Origin: Neoroseomonas lacus
GTDB taxonomy: Bacteria; Pseudomonadota; Alphaproteobacteria; Acetobacterales; Acetobacteraceae
Length of the DNA stretch: 64,000 nucleotides
Reading direction: 5' to 3'
Assembly (NCBI RefSeq): GCF_014644535.1
Contig: NZ_BMKW01000020.1
Coordinates: forward strand, 1 to 64,000
The notes beneath the pieces are model-generated. The model was not told the DNA's origin and made no database searches. It was given only the letters and a program-made list of their open reading frames with translations. This document shows positions 22,963-31,938 of this stretch, piece by piece (positions within the stretch are counted from its first letter, which is position 1; the number at the start of each line of letters is the position of its first letter). The position numbers were made by a program, and so were the translations under genes.

Positions 22963-24708
22963 TCAGAGGATGAAGTCGGCCGCTGTCAGGACCACACTGC
23001 CGGTCAGCGCGATCGAGAAATCGCTGGTGGCAAGGTTTGCATCGGTATTACCGAACACGAAGGTGTTTCCGCCGATGACCTGCGTACGGACCTGACCGGC
23101 AGCGGAGAAGGCAGCGCCGCCGATGAAGGCGAAGTCCTGACTGCCTGCCAGCACGGCATTGGCATCGATGATCGACAGGTCGATCCGGTCAAGCTGTGCG
23201 TGGCTGAAGTCGACGATGCGGTCACGCACCTGCCCCGGCGCGCCGCTTTCCGTGGCGGCGAGGAAGCGGAAGATGTCGGCGCCGGCACCGCCGCGCAGAA
23301 CGTCAACGCCGGCACCGCCGATTAGCGTGTCGTTGCCGATATCACCGAGCAGATTGTCGTTGCCGGCGCCGCCCGACAACATGTCATTGCCCCAGCGCCC
23401 CCACAACAGATTGGCCTGCGCGTCGCCGACCAGGATGTCGTTGAAGTTCCCGCCCGCAAGACCCTCGATGCCGGTGAACTCATCGCCGGCGGCGTGGCTG
23501 CCAGAGGCATCGCCGGCTGCCAGGTTCACGCTCACCGCGCCTGAACCGAAATAGTCGAGCAGGTCGTGGCTGCCAGCCCCGCCATCGATCACATCGGCGC
23601 CGAGCCCGCCGCGCAGCACATCGTCGCCGCCGCCGCCATCCAGGCTGTCGAGGCCTGCATCACCCTGCAGCACATCCCGGCCCGTGCCGCCGAGCAGCGT
23701 GTCGTTGCCGTCGCCAGCCAGCACCACGCCATTCAGGATATGCCCGTCGGTCCCGTCATACAGGTCGTTGCCCGCGCCGAGGCTGATGGTGCCGCTGATG
23801 CTGCCTGAATTCGTGACAATGTCGGACAGCGCACTGCCAAGCACGGCGCGGCCGAGGCCGCCCGCCCCGCTCGTCGCGATCAGGCCCGTGTTCACCAGCG
23901 TGCCGCCCGCATCCCCAGCCGCCCCGAAGGCGAGGAAGCCGACCCCGGTGAAGCCGGAGATGTGGCCGTCATTCTCGAGCAGCGCGCCGGACGCGCCAAG
24001 TAACACGCCATAGGAGCCCGCACTGGTTCCGCCCAGGATCGTGCCTTCATTGATCACGCTCGCCGGATCGGCCGTGCCGTATTGGCTGACATTGACGTGG
24101 ATGCCGTCGATCTCGCCGGAGATCAGGCCGGTGTTCGAGATGCAGACGTCGGTAGACAACGCAAAGATGCCCGATGTGCCGCCATGGATCTCGCCGCTGT
24201 TCACGATCGAGCCGCCATACAGCCGCACGCCATCAGTGCCGCCGGCGATCATGCCGGCATTGCGCAGGGACATGTCGTAGCCACTCGTGGACACGCCGGC
24301 GGTGGCACCGTTGATATCGCCGCTGTTGATGATCGATCCGCTGCTCAGCTGGACACCGTAGTTGCCGGACACGGTGCCGGCGTTGTCCACGGTGCTGCCG
24401 GTTCCAAGAGACAGGGCCGCAATGGCACCATGAACGCTGCCCGATTCCCCGATATGGACGGCAGCGGAATAGGTCTGATTGAGTGTAGCGATCGCATAGC
24501 TGTTCACAGCAGGCGCATAGACGGCCCCGTCGACCAACACCGTGACATGCGCGCCCTGAATCGCGACGCCGAAAGCTGCTATATTTGACGCGACGAGGGT
24601 CCCTTCGTGGGTGACAATTATGCTATCGCCCGTATTTAATGTGTATGGCGTACCACCTAGACTGGAAAACGAAGAAACTGAATATATTTTCACTATATTA
24701 AACTCCAA
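22963..24708 (-). CDS. Secreted RTX/beta-helix calcium-binding protein
   Basis: A 581-aa protein without a Sec signal, expected to leave by a type I system. Residues 1-310 carry repeated NSG/NAG-x-I-x-G units (INSGDINGATAGV, VNSGEIHGGTSGI, VNTGLIATSG) that look like an extended beta-helix. Residues about 330-480 hold RTX nonapeptides binding Ca2+ (GDGNDTLLGGTGRDVLQGD, GGGGDDVLRGGLGADVIDGG, GNDMLSGGAGNDNLLGD). The C-terminal 95 residues resemble the serralysin-type export domain (DRIVDFSHAQLDRIDLSIID ... ALTGSVVLTAADFIL). No protease motif is present, so the likely role is surface or matrix structure, or adhesion. No T1SS genes are in the window. The upstream region is unusually AT-rich. Confidence 0.88.
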   Translation of the reverse strand: MEFNIVKIYSVSSFSSLGGTPYTLNTGDSIIVTHEGTLVASNIAAFGVAIQGAHVTVLVDGAVYAPAVNSYAIATLNQTYSAAVHIGESGSVHGAIAALSLGTGSTVDNAGTVSGNYGVQLSSGSIINSGDINGATAGVSTSGYDMSLRNAGMIAGGTDGVRLYGGSIVNSGEIHGGTSGIFALSTDVCISNTGLISGEIDGIHVNVSQYGTADPASVINEGTILGGTSAGSYGVLLGASGALLENDGHISGFTGVGFLAFGAAGDAGGTLVNTGLIATSGAGGLGRAVLGSALSDIVTNSGSISGTISLGAGNDLYDGTDGHILNGVVLAGDGNDTLLGGTGRDVLQGDAGLDSLDGGGGDDVLRGGLGADVIDGGAGSHDLLDYFGSGAVSVNLAAGDASGSHAAGDEFTGIEGLAGGNFNDILVGDAQANLLWGRWGNDMLSGGAGNDNLLGDIGNDTLIGGAGVDVLRGGAGADIFRFLAATESGAPGQVRDRIVDFSHAQLDRIDLSIIDANAVLAGSQDFAFIGGAAFSAAGQVRTQVIGGNTFVFGNTDANLATSDFSIALTGSVVLTAADFIL

Positions 24709-25067
24709 AATACGACGAATTGCCGTATCAACGCATGCATATTAATACAAATATCTGATTTTTTATATAAAAAAAAATTGTAATTTCTAATTATTCTGTG
24801 CGATTTTTCGTCGAAAAAATTCAACAATTGAATCTTGTGCGGCAAATTCAGCAACTCTCTACAACATACAGCGGCCATACGTTGTCAGATAAAATACTAA
24901 ACCCACGCACGTCTGTATCGTTCGTCACAGTGTTGATGCAGGTTCTTATTTTGACTCGGGTGGAATCACTTGCTGCGCCAGTCGTGGGCGGTTGGGCAGC
25001 CCGCCGTCGCGCCGAGGCACGTCCGGGCCGGTACCCGCCAACGTCGCAACCGGCGGAGGCAGTGCGA
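24709..25067. other. AT-rich upstream region of RTX gene
   Basis: About 360 bp without a supported gene. 24709-24960 is strongly AT-rich, with A- and T-runs around 24758-24790, in sharp contrast to the GC-rich surroundings. It must hold the promoter of the minus-strand RTX gene. Such patches are typical H-NS/MucR-type silencing targets or signs of acquired DNA. Confidence 0.5.
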
Positions 25068-25140
25068 TGGGCCCGGCAGGACTCGAACCTGCAACCAAAC
25101 CGTTATGAGCGGTCCGCTCTGACCATTGAGCTACAGGCCC
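25068..25140 (-). tRNA. tRNA with CAU anticodon (Ile2 or elongator Met)
   Basis: Read on the minus strand it folds as a full cloverleaf: acceptor GGGCCTG/CGGGCCC with discriminator A, D-arm AGCTCAATGGTCAGAGC, anticodon stem ACCG/CGGT with loop CTCATAA (anticodon CAT), and T-arm GCAGG-TTCGAGT-CCTGC. CCA is not encoded. It lacks initiator features. The acceptor and D-arm pattern resemble the alphaproteobacterial tRNA-Ile that reads AUA after lysidine modification by TilS, but elongator tRNA-Met cannot be excluded from sequence alone. Confidence 0.92.
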
Positions 25141-25440
25141 TCGCAAACCTTGATTGCCCGGACCAGCGACGAAAATCAAACGCCCGCCAGGGCAGCGGGT
25201 GTACCAGCATCAGGACCTTGTTGCCCAACACCGGCATAAAGGCCCCGAAGCCACACCGCCTGATCGGCATCGAAACTGCCAGTGGCCAAATCTCATCGCA
25301 ATGGCTTCGAGGCAGGCCAGGCGGCGAGCGTCGGCAGCAGGCGGGTAGCGTTACAGGCTGTCGAGGCTCGGATCACCCCTCGCCGCAGTCCCACCCGGTC
25401 GAGGTCGAACGGCGCCTGCGCCGCATCGGTGGCGAGGCGA
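25141..25440. other. Intergenic region, no gene seen
   Basis: About 300 bp between the tRNA and the M20 peptidase stop codon. It includes the tRNA promoter side. I see no convincing gene, repeat or integrase remnant. Confidence 0.4.
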
Positions 25441-26691
25441 TCAGGACGTGAGGAAATCGAAGGCGGCGAGGGCATGGACGCGGGTGACGGCTTCCAACTC
25501 GGCAATGTCCGCCCATTCATCGGCGCCGCCCATATTGTGCGGAGTCGGGCCGTAGACGACGGTCGGCAGCCCGGCCATGCGGAACCACCGGGCGTCAGAC
25601 CCGCCGACGCGCATGTTCACCGCAACCGTGCCGCCAAGTACCTCCTCGGCTGCGGCATGGGTCAGGCGAACGATGGCGGCGTCGGGGTCGGTGGGGTTCG
25701 GCTCAAACCGGCGGAGCAGTCGCCAGGTGATGCCGGGTAGGGCATCCAGCCCGACCGCGAGCGCGGCTTCGGCGTCGGCGCAACTCAGTCCGACCGGCAG
25801 GCGGATATCGCAGGCCGCCGTTGCCGAGGCCGGCACCAGGTTGGGCGCAGTGCCACCCTCGATGCGACCGATATTCACCGTCACGCTGCCGAGTACCCTG
25901 GCCTCGCCCGCCCCCGCCAGCGGTTCGCTGATCGGTTGCGCGGCGGCGATCGCGGCCGTCACCGACGGCGGCGCAGCGACCGGCAGGTCACGTAGCGCCG
26001 CCACGGCATCGAGCGCCACCCGCAGACGGTCGATGGCGTTCTCGCCGAGATGCACATGGGCGCCATGGGCTGGGGTGCCGGAGGCTGAAACCTCGATCCA
26101 CAGGAAGCCCTTCTCGCCGAACCGCAGCACGCGCGGGCTGCCGGCATCGCCGATGATCACCGCGCCGGCTTGTGCCAATCCTGGGACGTGGTCGAGCAGC
26201 CACTTTGTTCCCAGCGGACCCATGCTCTCCTCGTCGCCGGCGAGCGTCAGCAGCGCCTCGCCCCGCCAGGCGCCCCGATGGCGCGCCAGCAGCGCGAAGG
26301 CGAGCATGGAGGCCGCCATGCCGCCCTTCATGTCGGCCGCTCCGCGGCCATACAGGCGCCCGTCGCGCACCTCCCCGCGCAGCGGGTCCACCGTCCAGGG
26401 CAGCGCATCGTTGACCGGATAGGTGTCGAGATGGCCATTGAAGGCGAGCAGCCGGCCTGGTGCGGCACCGGCGATTCGAGCGACAAGATTGGTGACCTCG
26501 GGCGAGGTGTCATGCAGCGTAACGGTCGCCTCGGGGGCGATCTCGCGCAGCAGCGCGGCTGCTTCGGCGGCGCAGGCGCGCACATCGCCGGGCGGGTTGG
26601 GCGACGGGACGGCCATCAGCCGGCGGGTGAGGGCTACCACCTCCGGCGCGCGGGCGGCGGCGTCGGCGGCAAATGAGGTACGGTTCGACAT
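25441..26691 (-). CDS. M20-family metallopeptidase (ArgE/DapE-like)
   Basis: A 416-aa zinc amidohydrolase. Metal and catalytic motifs are in order: AFNGHLDTYP with the first His-Asp, YGRGAADMKGGMAASM with the bridging Asp, LAGDEESMGPLG with the catalytic and metal Glu, IIGDAG with the third ligand, and the final His in VYGPTPHNMGGADEW. The dimerisation domain (ASGTPAHGAHVHLGENAIDR) is present. The substrate (N-acyl amino acid, succinyl-diaminopimelate or similar) cannot be assigned. The start at 26691 (MSNRTSFAADAAARAPEVVA) fits the family; the frame runs further but into ppa. The ribosome binding site is weak. Confidence 0.9.
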   Translation of the reverse strand: MSNRTSFAADAAARAPEVVALTRRLMAVPSPNPPGDVRACAAEAAALLREIAPEATVTLHDTSPEVTNLVARIAGAAPGRLLAFNGHLDTYPVNDALPWTVDPLRGEVRDGRLYGRGAADMKGGMAASMLAFALLARHRGAWRGEALLTLAGDEESMGPLGTKWLLDHVPGLAQAGAVIIGDAGSPRVLRFGEKGFLWIEVSASGTPAHGAHVHLGENAIDRLRVALDAVAALRDLPVAAPPSVTAAIAAAQPISEPLAGAGEARVLGSVTVNIGRIEGGTAPNLVPASATAACDIRLPVGLSCADAEAALAVGLDALPGITWRLLRRFEPNPTDPDAAIVRLTHAAAEEVLGGTVAVNMRVGGSDARWFRMAGLPTVVYGPTPHNMGGADEWADIAELEAVTRVHALAAFDFLTS

Positions 26692-26802
26692 GGGGGGAGC
26701 GTCGCTGCCGCAGCCCCGCTGCGCAAGCCGTGCTGCACTGCGATTGGCCGCGCCGCGCCACTCTGCTACCAGCCGCACCGAGACCTTCCGGAGATCAATT
26801 CC

Positions 26803-27330
26803 ATGCGTATCGATGCCATCGCGATCGGCAAGAACCCGCCTGAGGACGTGAACGTCATCATCGAGGTTCCGGTCGGCGGCGAGCCCATCAAATATGAGAT
26901 GGACAAGGAGGCTGGCACGCTGTTCGTCGACCGGTTCCTCTATACGCCGATGCGCTACCCGGGAAATTACGGCTTCGTGCCGCATACGCTGTCGGAAGAC
27001 GGTGACCCGATCGATGTGCTGGTGGCCAATACTCGCCCCATCATCCCTGGCGCCGTCATCAATGTTCGCCCCGTTGGCGTGCTGCGCATGGAGGATGACG
27101 GCGGCGGGGATGAGAAGATCATCGCGGTGCCGTCGGCGAAGCTGACGCAGCGCTACGCCCATGTGCAGAACCACACCGACTTGCCGCAGATCACGCTGGC
27201 TCAGATCCAGCACTTCTTCGAGCACTACAAGGACCTTGAGCCAGGCAAGTGGGTGAAGGTGCTGGGCTGGGGTGGGGCCGATGAAGCTCGCCGGCTGATC
27301 ATGGAGGCGGTTGAGCGGGCGAAGAAGTAG
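26803..27330 (+). CDS. ppa: Inorganic pyrophosphatase
   Basis: A 175-aa family I soluble pyrophosphatase, hydrolysing PPi to drive biosynthetic reactions. It shows the conserved blocks VIIEVPVGGEPIKYEMDKEA, FLYTPMRYPGNYGFVPHTLS and the metal-binding signature EDGDPIDVLV. RPIIPGAVINVRPVGVLRME, DEKIIAVPS and the C-terminal FFEHYKDLEPGKWVKVLGW with its catalytic Lys complete the family pattern. The length is standard for bacterial Ppa. It is divergent from the M20 peptidase with 111 bp between, which must hold both promoters. A decayed region follows. Confidence 0.97.
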   Translation: MRIDAIAIGKNPPEDVNVIIEVPVGGEPIKYEMDKEAGTLFVDRFLYTPMRYPGNYGFVPHTLSEDGDPIDVLVANTRPIIPGAVINVRPVGVLRMEDDGGGDEKIIAVPSAKLTQRYAHVQNHTDLPQITLAQIQHFFEHYKDLEPGKWVKVLGWGGADEARRLIMEAVERAKK

Positions 27331-27768
27331 CGGGCCGCGCGTTCCGCCTCCAAATCCGAATGGCCCGAGCGGACGTGTTTGGCGCACGCCGCAGTCCAGA
27401 TGGCATTTTGGATATCAAAGCGGTCGAAGCACTGATTCATGGTGTCTTGTGCCCGAGTACGGGTCCTTTGATCGGGACAAGTTGGGCGATTCCAGGAACC
27501 CAGCAGCTTTGGTGGTAGGCCGGGTCGGGGTTGCTGGTACGGCATAACGCTACGCGCGTGGCCGTCCGACGGGGCGGCGACGCGGGTCGGGACAGCGGTG
27601 CGGATCTTCGCGCAGATTTGCATGCGCTGGCCTGCCGCTGAGCCAGACGAGGCGGCGTATGTTGTCAGGCGAGGTGCGCGAGGCCGATCCTTACCTTGGC
27701 GATGTCGATGATGCGCATCACCAAATGCCGGCACCGGACCATCCGCACCGCAGGATCGGCGCTACGCG

Positions 27769-27942
27769 TCAACCTATGGCCTCAAGCAGTTGCGCCACAT
27801 AGCGCGACGTGACGGGATCGCGCGGCTTGGTCCGGCGATCCTTGCGTGCATAGGCGATGTAGGGAACGACCGCTGTGAGCCGCGCGGCGCCGCCCGCTGC
27901 TGCCCAATCGCCGCGTCCGTAAGCGGTACGCTGCGACGGAAC
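27769..27942 (-). pseudogene. Ribose-phosphate pyrophosphokinase-like fragment
   Basis: An in-frame 57-codon fragment on the minus strand ends at a TGA (27769-27771). It reads GGAARLTAVVPYIAYARKDR, then RTKPRDPVTSRYVAQLLEAIG. This is the conserved region of PRPP synthetase-type proteins (VxPYxxYARxDRxxxPRxPVT...VAxLLE). Both the N-terminal part and the PRPP-binding C-terminal part are absent, so it is a remnant. It may come from the PRPP-synthetase-like paralogues found next to thymidine phosphorylase genes. Confidence 0.7.
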
Positions 27943-28270
27943 ATGCCCACTGAAAAGGCGGGATGAGCGCTCGGTAGCGATGCTCGAGGGCTATACCCGT
28001 CTATCCCGATGCAGCCCTAGCCGGCGCAACCTTGGGGGTAGACATGGGGGCAACGAACCAGGCCGACCGATTTTCTGTCTGTAAATCCACGCATTGGCTT
28101 GGCGCACTGGAGGAGGGAATGCAATCAGGTTCGAACCGTCTCCGGTTCCTCACGGACCAGCCCGATCGTCTTGGCGTCCGACACCGGCTCGTACAGCGCG
28201 AGACGCGCGAAGGTACGAAAGAAAGCTGGTCGCGCAACCAATACTCGGTTGGCACCGCGGCGCCTAGCGC

Positions 28271-28345
28271 GCCAAGGTCGCCCTCGCCCGTAAGCTCGCC
28301 GGCTTCCTGCATCACTGGTGGGTCATCGACGGCGCTTTCGAGATC
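28271..28345 (+). pseudogene. IS110-like transposase C-terminal scrap
   Basis: A 25-codon stretch reads AKVALARKLAGFLHHWWVIDG, closely resembling the end of IS110/IS116-type transposases (xxVALARKLAxxxHxMWxxG). No other transposase part is visible, and the frame has no family sequence on either side. Short, therefore tentative. Confidence 0.4.
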
Positions 28346-28563
28346 GGCCCCTTCCTCGTATCAGACCGCCTCTCATGGTTGCCGCCGAGCAGACCATGGA
28401 CAAGAAAGTCGATCCGCATCGCAGACGACCCCGCGTGACCTCCCGCCGCCCAAGGCCAAAAGGTGTCCACGTATGCGGGTCAGCCCCTGGGCGACGAACG
28501 CGTGGAGGCGAGACTGTCGGACATCGAAATCCGTACGAGACTGTACGTCAGCAGGTGGGGCCG

Positions 28564-29976
28564 TTACCGCAGCGCTGCGTCAAGGTCGAGGATGCCGTAG
28601 CCGAAGCGCAAGTCGTAGGGTGTCTGCGCCATGGTCGGCGGCTGTCGTGCCCTGTCCCGCAGGCGTTTCCGGAGTGCGTGCGGCGGCATGCTTCGAAGCG
28701 GCGAGCCTTGGCTCCGCAGCGCCGCCACGGCGCCCGCCGCGACACCGCATGCCGCCGAGGTACCCGATGAAATCCAGGCCGCATCGGTGGGCTCGCAGAA
28801 GTGGCTCGGCGCGCAAAGATCAGGCTTCTCGACCACAGACCCGGGGGCCGTCGCGAAACCCGGCTGCCCCGGTCCCTGGGAGGAGTAGCCGATCCAGATT
28901 CCGTCCGCCCGCGCCGCCCCAATCGTGAGGATGTGAGGCGAGGAATTCCCGCCCAGAATGCTCTGGCCGGGACCGATATCGCCCGGACCGCAGCGCGGAT
29001 GCGGGGCGAATTGCCCGCCATTGCCGGCTGCGAACACTTGGTCGCGGTCGTTGTCGAGGACGCGGAACAGCAGGTTCAGGATGTGGTTGGGATCGCCCGT
29101 GTAGCTGTCCGCCGGCACCTCCAGGCGCCTGTCGTAGATGCCCCAGGGATGGCAGAAGACCCAGGGTCCCGGAAATGCGAAGCCCAGCCACAGCCGGATC
29201 TCGGCCTCGATCCAGATCAGGGCCGCGGCCGCGTAATCGGCGAAGGGCACCACGTCGTTGATCCTGGGCGGGCGTACCGGCGCATCCCAGAGGCGCGCCT
29301 GCGGCGCGAGCGAGATCGCGTTGAGCGCCACCATCGTGCCGTGTCCATCGGGCGCCGCCTGGCCTGGCAGGTTGGGCGCGGCATTGGGCGGGTAGGTCCC
29401 CCAGCCGTCGATGTAGTTGACAACCTGCGCCGCGCGACGGCGCAAGGCCGCGAGACTGAACCCCTCGTCCACCACCACGAGGTTCACCCCCTGGCCCAGC
29501 AGATTGCGGCTGCGCGTCGCGTCCGCGCGGATCAGCGCCTCGGCGGCAGGGCGGGTGTGGAAGGTCCCGGGCCGATCACCGTTCGGCACCCAGTGGTCGA
29601 AGGCTTCGAAGGCGGCCTGCGCGCCGACCCGCAGCCCGGCATCGCGAAGTGATGTCATATAGCCGCTCGTGCGTTCCGCGGGGATCTCGACCACACAGAT
29701 GAGGCCAGCCAGCGCGGCCTGGATGGCCGCATCCGATGGCCGCTCCACTCCCGGCTCCGGAGGCTGCTGCGCCGCTGACGGGAGCGTCACGCGGCCGATC
29801 CGGAAGGCAGGCAGCCCGACAACCTGGTCCTTGGAGATGACCAGGCTCGTCATGCCGTTCATCCGTCTCGCGATGAGATCCGTGTTCTCGTCGAGGAATG
29901 CCTGACGCATCTCCGGCTCGTTCGGAAGCTCGACGATGACCTGCGCCCGGCCATGCGACGTCCCGCTGCCTGACAT
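28564..29976 (-). CDS. S8 (subtilisin-like) serine peptidase
   Basis: A 470-aa protease. The catalytic triad is visible: Asp in NLVVVDEGFS near residue 171, His in PDGHGTMVALN near 212, and Ser in WISSGTSAACGVAAGA near 408. The oxyanion Asn is in VFAAGNGGQ near 320. There is no signal peptide; the N-terminal 150 residues (starting VIVELPNEPEMRQAFLDENT) may be a propeptide or a partner-binding domain. It is unusual in being predicted cytosolic. It is divergent from a class III cyclase-TPR gene with 140 bp between. Confidence 0.88.
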   Translation of the reverse strand: MSGSGTSHGRAQVIVELPNEPEMRQAFLDENTDLIARRMNGMTSLVISKDQVVGLPAFRIGRVTLPSAAQQPPEPGVERPSDAAIQAALAGLICVVEIPAERTSGYMTSLRDAGLRVGAQAAFEAFDHWVPNGDRPGTFHTRPAAEALIRADATRSRNLLGQGVNLVVVDEGFSLAALRRRAAQVVNYIDGWGTYPPNAAPNLPGQAAPDGHGTMVALNAISLAPQARLWDAPVRPPRINDVVPFADYAAAALIWIEAEIRLWLGFAFPGPWVFCHPWGIYDRRLEVPADSYTGDPNHILNLLFRVLDNDRDQVFAAGNGGQFAPHPRCGPGDIGPGQSILGGNSSPHILTIGAARADGIWIGYSSQGPGQPGFATAPGSVVEKPDLCAPSHFCEPTDAAWISSGTSAACGVAAGAVAALRSQGSPLRSMPPHALRKRLRDRARQPPTMAQTPYDLRFGYGILDLDAALR

Positions 29977-30116
29977 TCGGCCCTCCTAGCGCGGCGTGCC
30001 TGCAGTCTGCCGCCCAACGACGGCTGGTGCAAAGCGGAATTGCTCCGTCAGCCGTTCATTTGTTGCAGCACGCCAACGGAAATGACACCCTACGCACTCG
30101 CGAGGACCATTGAGCC

Positions 30117-31901
30117 ATGGCCCCCAATCTGCTCATGCATGTCGCGACCGATGGTCCGCTGCGGCGGCGATTGGCTGCCGTTGCCTTCGCGGACATCGTT
30201 GGCTGGTCGACGCTGACTTCGGTCGACGAATCCGCTGCCGTGTCGCGCTGGATGACGCTGTTCCGCACGACCGTGGCGCCCACCGCGGAGCGGCTCGGCG
30301 GCCGCATCGTGGACGTGCAGGGCGACGGAGTTCTCGCAGAGTTTCCCGATATCGAAGCCGCGCTCGAATGGGCGCGGGCTCTGCATGCGGCGGCAGAGGC
30401 CGAGGCGCAAGGCGTGGGCACCATGCCGCCGATCGCGTTCCGCATTGCGCTGCACCTCGGTCCGGTGATCGAGGATGGCGAGCGCATCCTCGGGGATGCG
30501 GTGAACCTTGCCGCGCGGCTGCAGGAGTTCGGCACGCCAGGTGGCACCCTGCTTTCCGCAGAAGCAGCGGGGATGCTCCCAGCGGATGCGCTCGCGGGCG
30601 CACGCGATCTCGGCGAATTGCCGCTGCGCAACCTGTCGCGCAGCGTTCGGGCCATTTCATTGGACCCGGTGCGGAGCGTGCCGGTGCCGCTCGCGCCGCC
30701 ACCCTCCACGCTGCCCTCCGTCGCCGTGCTGCCGCTCATCAATCTGGGTGGCGACCCACGCGACGACTATCTCGCTGCCGGGCTCGTCGAGGATGTCGCG
30801 GCGATGCTCGCGGGCCTGCACGAGCTCTTCGTCATCGCGCCCGAGACCACGCGCATGTTTGCCGGCTACACGCCGCCACCGCAGCGGGTCGGGCGCACCT
30901 TGGGCGTGCAGTTCGCCATGTCTGGCACGATGTTGCGTGCGCGTGGCGGGCTTGCCGTTTCCGTCCGGCTCGTCGACACGCGGAGCGGCGAGGAACTCTG
31001 GGGCGAGCGGATGGACGCGCCCGAGCGCGAGATCCTAGAGATGCAGGACCACCTCGCAGCGCGCATCGTCGCCGGCATCGCACCGGGGATTCAGGCGGCC
31101 GCGCTGCGCGAGGCGATGCGCAAGCGGCCCGATAACCTCACCGCCTACGACCACATGCTGCGGGGGATCCACGCCTTCGGCTCGGAGGATCGCGAGGCGT
31201 TCCTCGGCGCACGCGAGCAACTGCAGCGGGCGATGGACCTTGACCCGGCCTTCGCGCTGCCACGGGCCTGGGCCGCCTACTGGCACAACATCCATATCGC
31301 GAGAGGGATGTCCTCCGACCGCGTCGCGGAGGCCGCGAAGCTGTTCGCGCTCGGGGAAGAGGCGCTGACGCTCGACTGGCGCTGCTCGCTCGCGCTCAGC
31401 GTCATAGGGCACAACCTCTCCTTCCTGCGCCGCGACTACGAAACTGCGCTGGAGCATTTCGAACTGGCGCTCGACGCGTCACCCGGGAACGCCACCGCCT
31501 GGACCTTCTCCAGCGCGACGCGTGCCTATCTTGGCCGCGGCAAGGAAGCGGTGGAGCACGCCGAACGCGGCATTCGACTGTCGCCGTACGGACCGCTGCG
31601 CTTCTACCGGCAGCTCTTCCTGGGCATCGCGCAGTACGTGAACGGCAACCTGGCCGCGGCCGAGAAGGCATGCCGTACCTCCATCGGCAGCAACCCAAGG
31701 CACGCGCCCGCCCTGCGGATGCTGGCGGCGGTGCTCGGCGGCCTCGGCCGGCGGGACGAGGCGGAGGAGGTGGGACGGCATCTGCTGAGGGTGGAGCCGG
31801 ATTTCCGGCTGGGCGTCTACGCCCGCGATCGCGCCCCCTTCGCCGGCGAGCATCGGGTGCGCTTCGTGCGCGACCTGGCAGCAGCCGGGCTACCCGAATG
31901 A
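30117..31901 (+). CDS. Class III adenylate/guanylate cyclase with TPR domain
   Basis: A 594-aa soluble signalling protein. Residues about 15-185 are the cyclase catalytic domain: VAFADIVGWSTLT with the first metal Asp, VDVQGDGVLAEFPD with the second metal Asp, and LGDAVNLAARLQEFG with the transition-state Asn-Arg. Residues 200-340 match the TolB-like FlgO region common in such proteins (SVAVLPLINLGGDPRDDYLA, then GRTLGVQFAMSGTMLR and VRLVDTRSGEELWGERMD). The rest is TPR helical repeats (ALEHFELALDASPGNATAW). Metal and catalytic residues are present, so it should make cAMP or cGMP. The input is presumably through protein interactions. It is followed 37 bp later by the PAP2-like gene, probably in one operon. 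Confidence 0.88.
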   Translation: MAPNLLMHVATDGPLRRRLAAVAFADIVGWSTLTSVDESAAVSRWMTLFRTTVAPTAERLGGRIVDVQGDGVLAEFPDIEAALEWARALHAAAEAEAQGVGTMPPIAFRIALHLGPVIEDGERILGDAVNLAARLQEFGTPGGTLLSAEAAGMLPADALAGARDLGELPLRNLSRSVRAISLDPVRSVPVPLAPPPSTLPSVAVLPLINLGGDPRDDYLAAGLVEDVAAMLAGLHELFVIAPETTRMFAGYTPPPQRVGRTLGVQFAMSGTMLRARGGLAVSVRLVDTRSGEELWGERMDAPEREILEMQDHLAARIVAGIAPGIQAAALREAMRKRPDNLTAYDHMLRGIHAFGSEDREAFLGAREQLQRAMDLDPAFALPRAWAAYWHNIHIARGMSSDRVAEAAKLFALGEEALTLDWRCSLALSVIGHNLSFLRRDYETALEHFELALDASPGNATAWTFSSATRAYLGRGKEAVEHAERGIRLSPYGPLRFYRQLFLGIAQYVNGNLAAAEKACRTSIGSNPRHAPALRMLAAVLGGLGRRDEAEEVGRHLLRVEPDFRLGVYARDRAPFAGEHRVRFVRDLAAAGLPE

Positions 31902-31938
31902 CAGCAGGACAGATCGGCATCGAGCGGAGGAGGCTGGG

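Larger units (their letters stand above)
27331..28563. other. Gene-poor decayed region
   Basis: About 1.2 kb without an intact gene. It contains recognisable scraps: a PRPP-synthetase-like piece at 27769-27942 (minus) and a piece like the end of an IS110 transposase at 28271-28345 (plus). The remaining open frames have poor amino-acid composition. It looks like the result of insertion, deletion and decay next to the S8 protease gene. Confidence 0.55.

Noticed and set aside
23230..23720. CRISPR-like periodic sequence
   Set aside because: The periodicity is coding, from the GGxGxDxL RTX repeats of the secreted protein; there are no constant repeats with unique spacers anywhere in the window.
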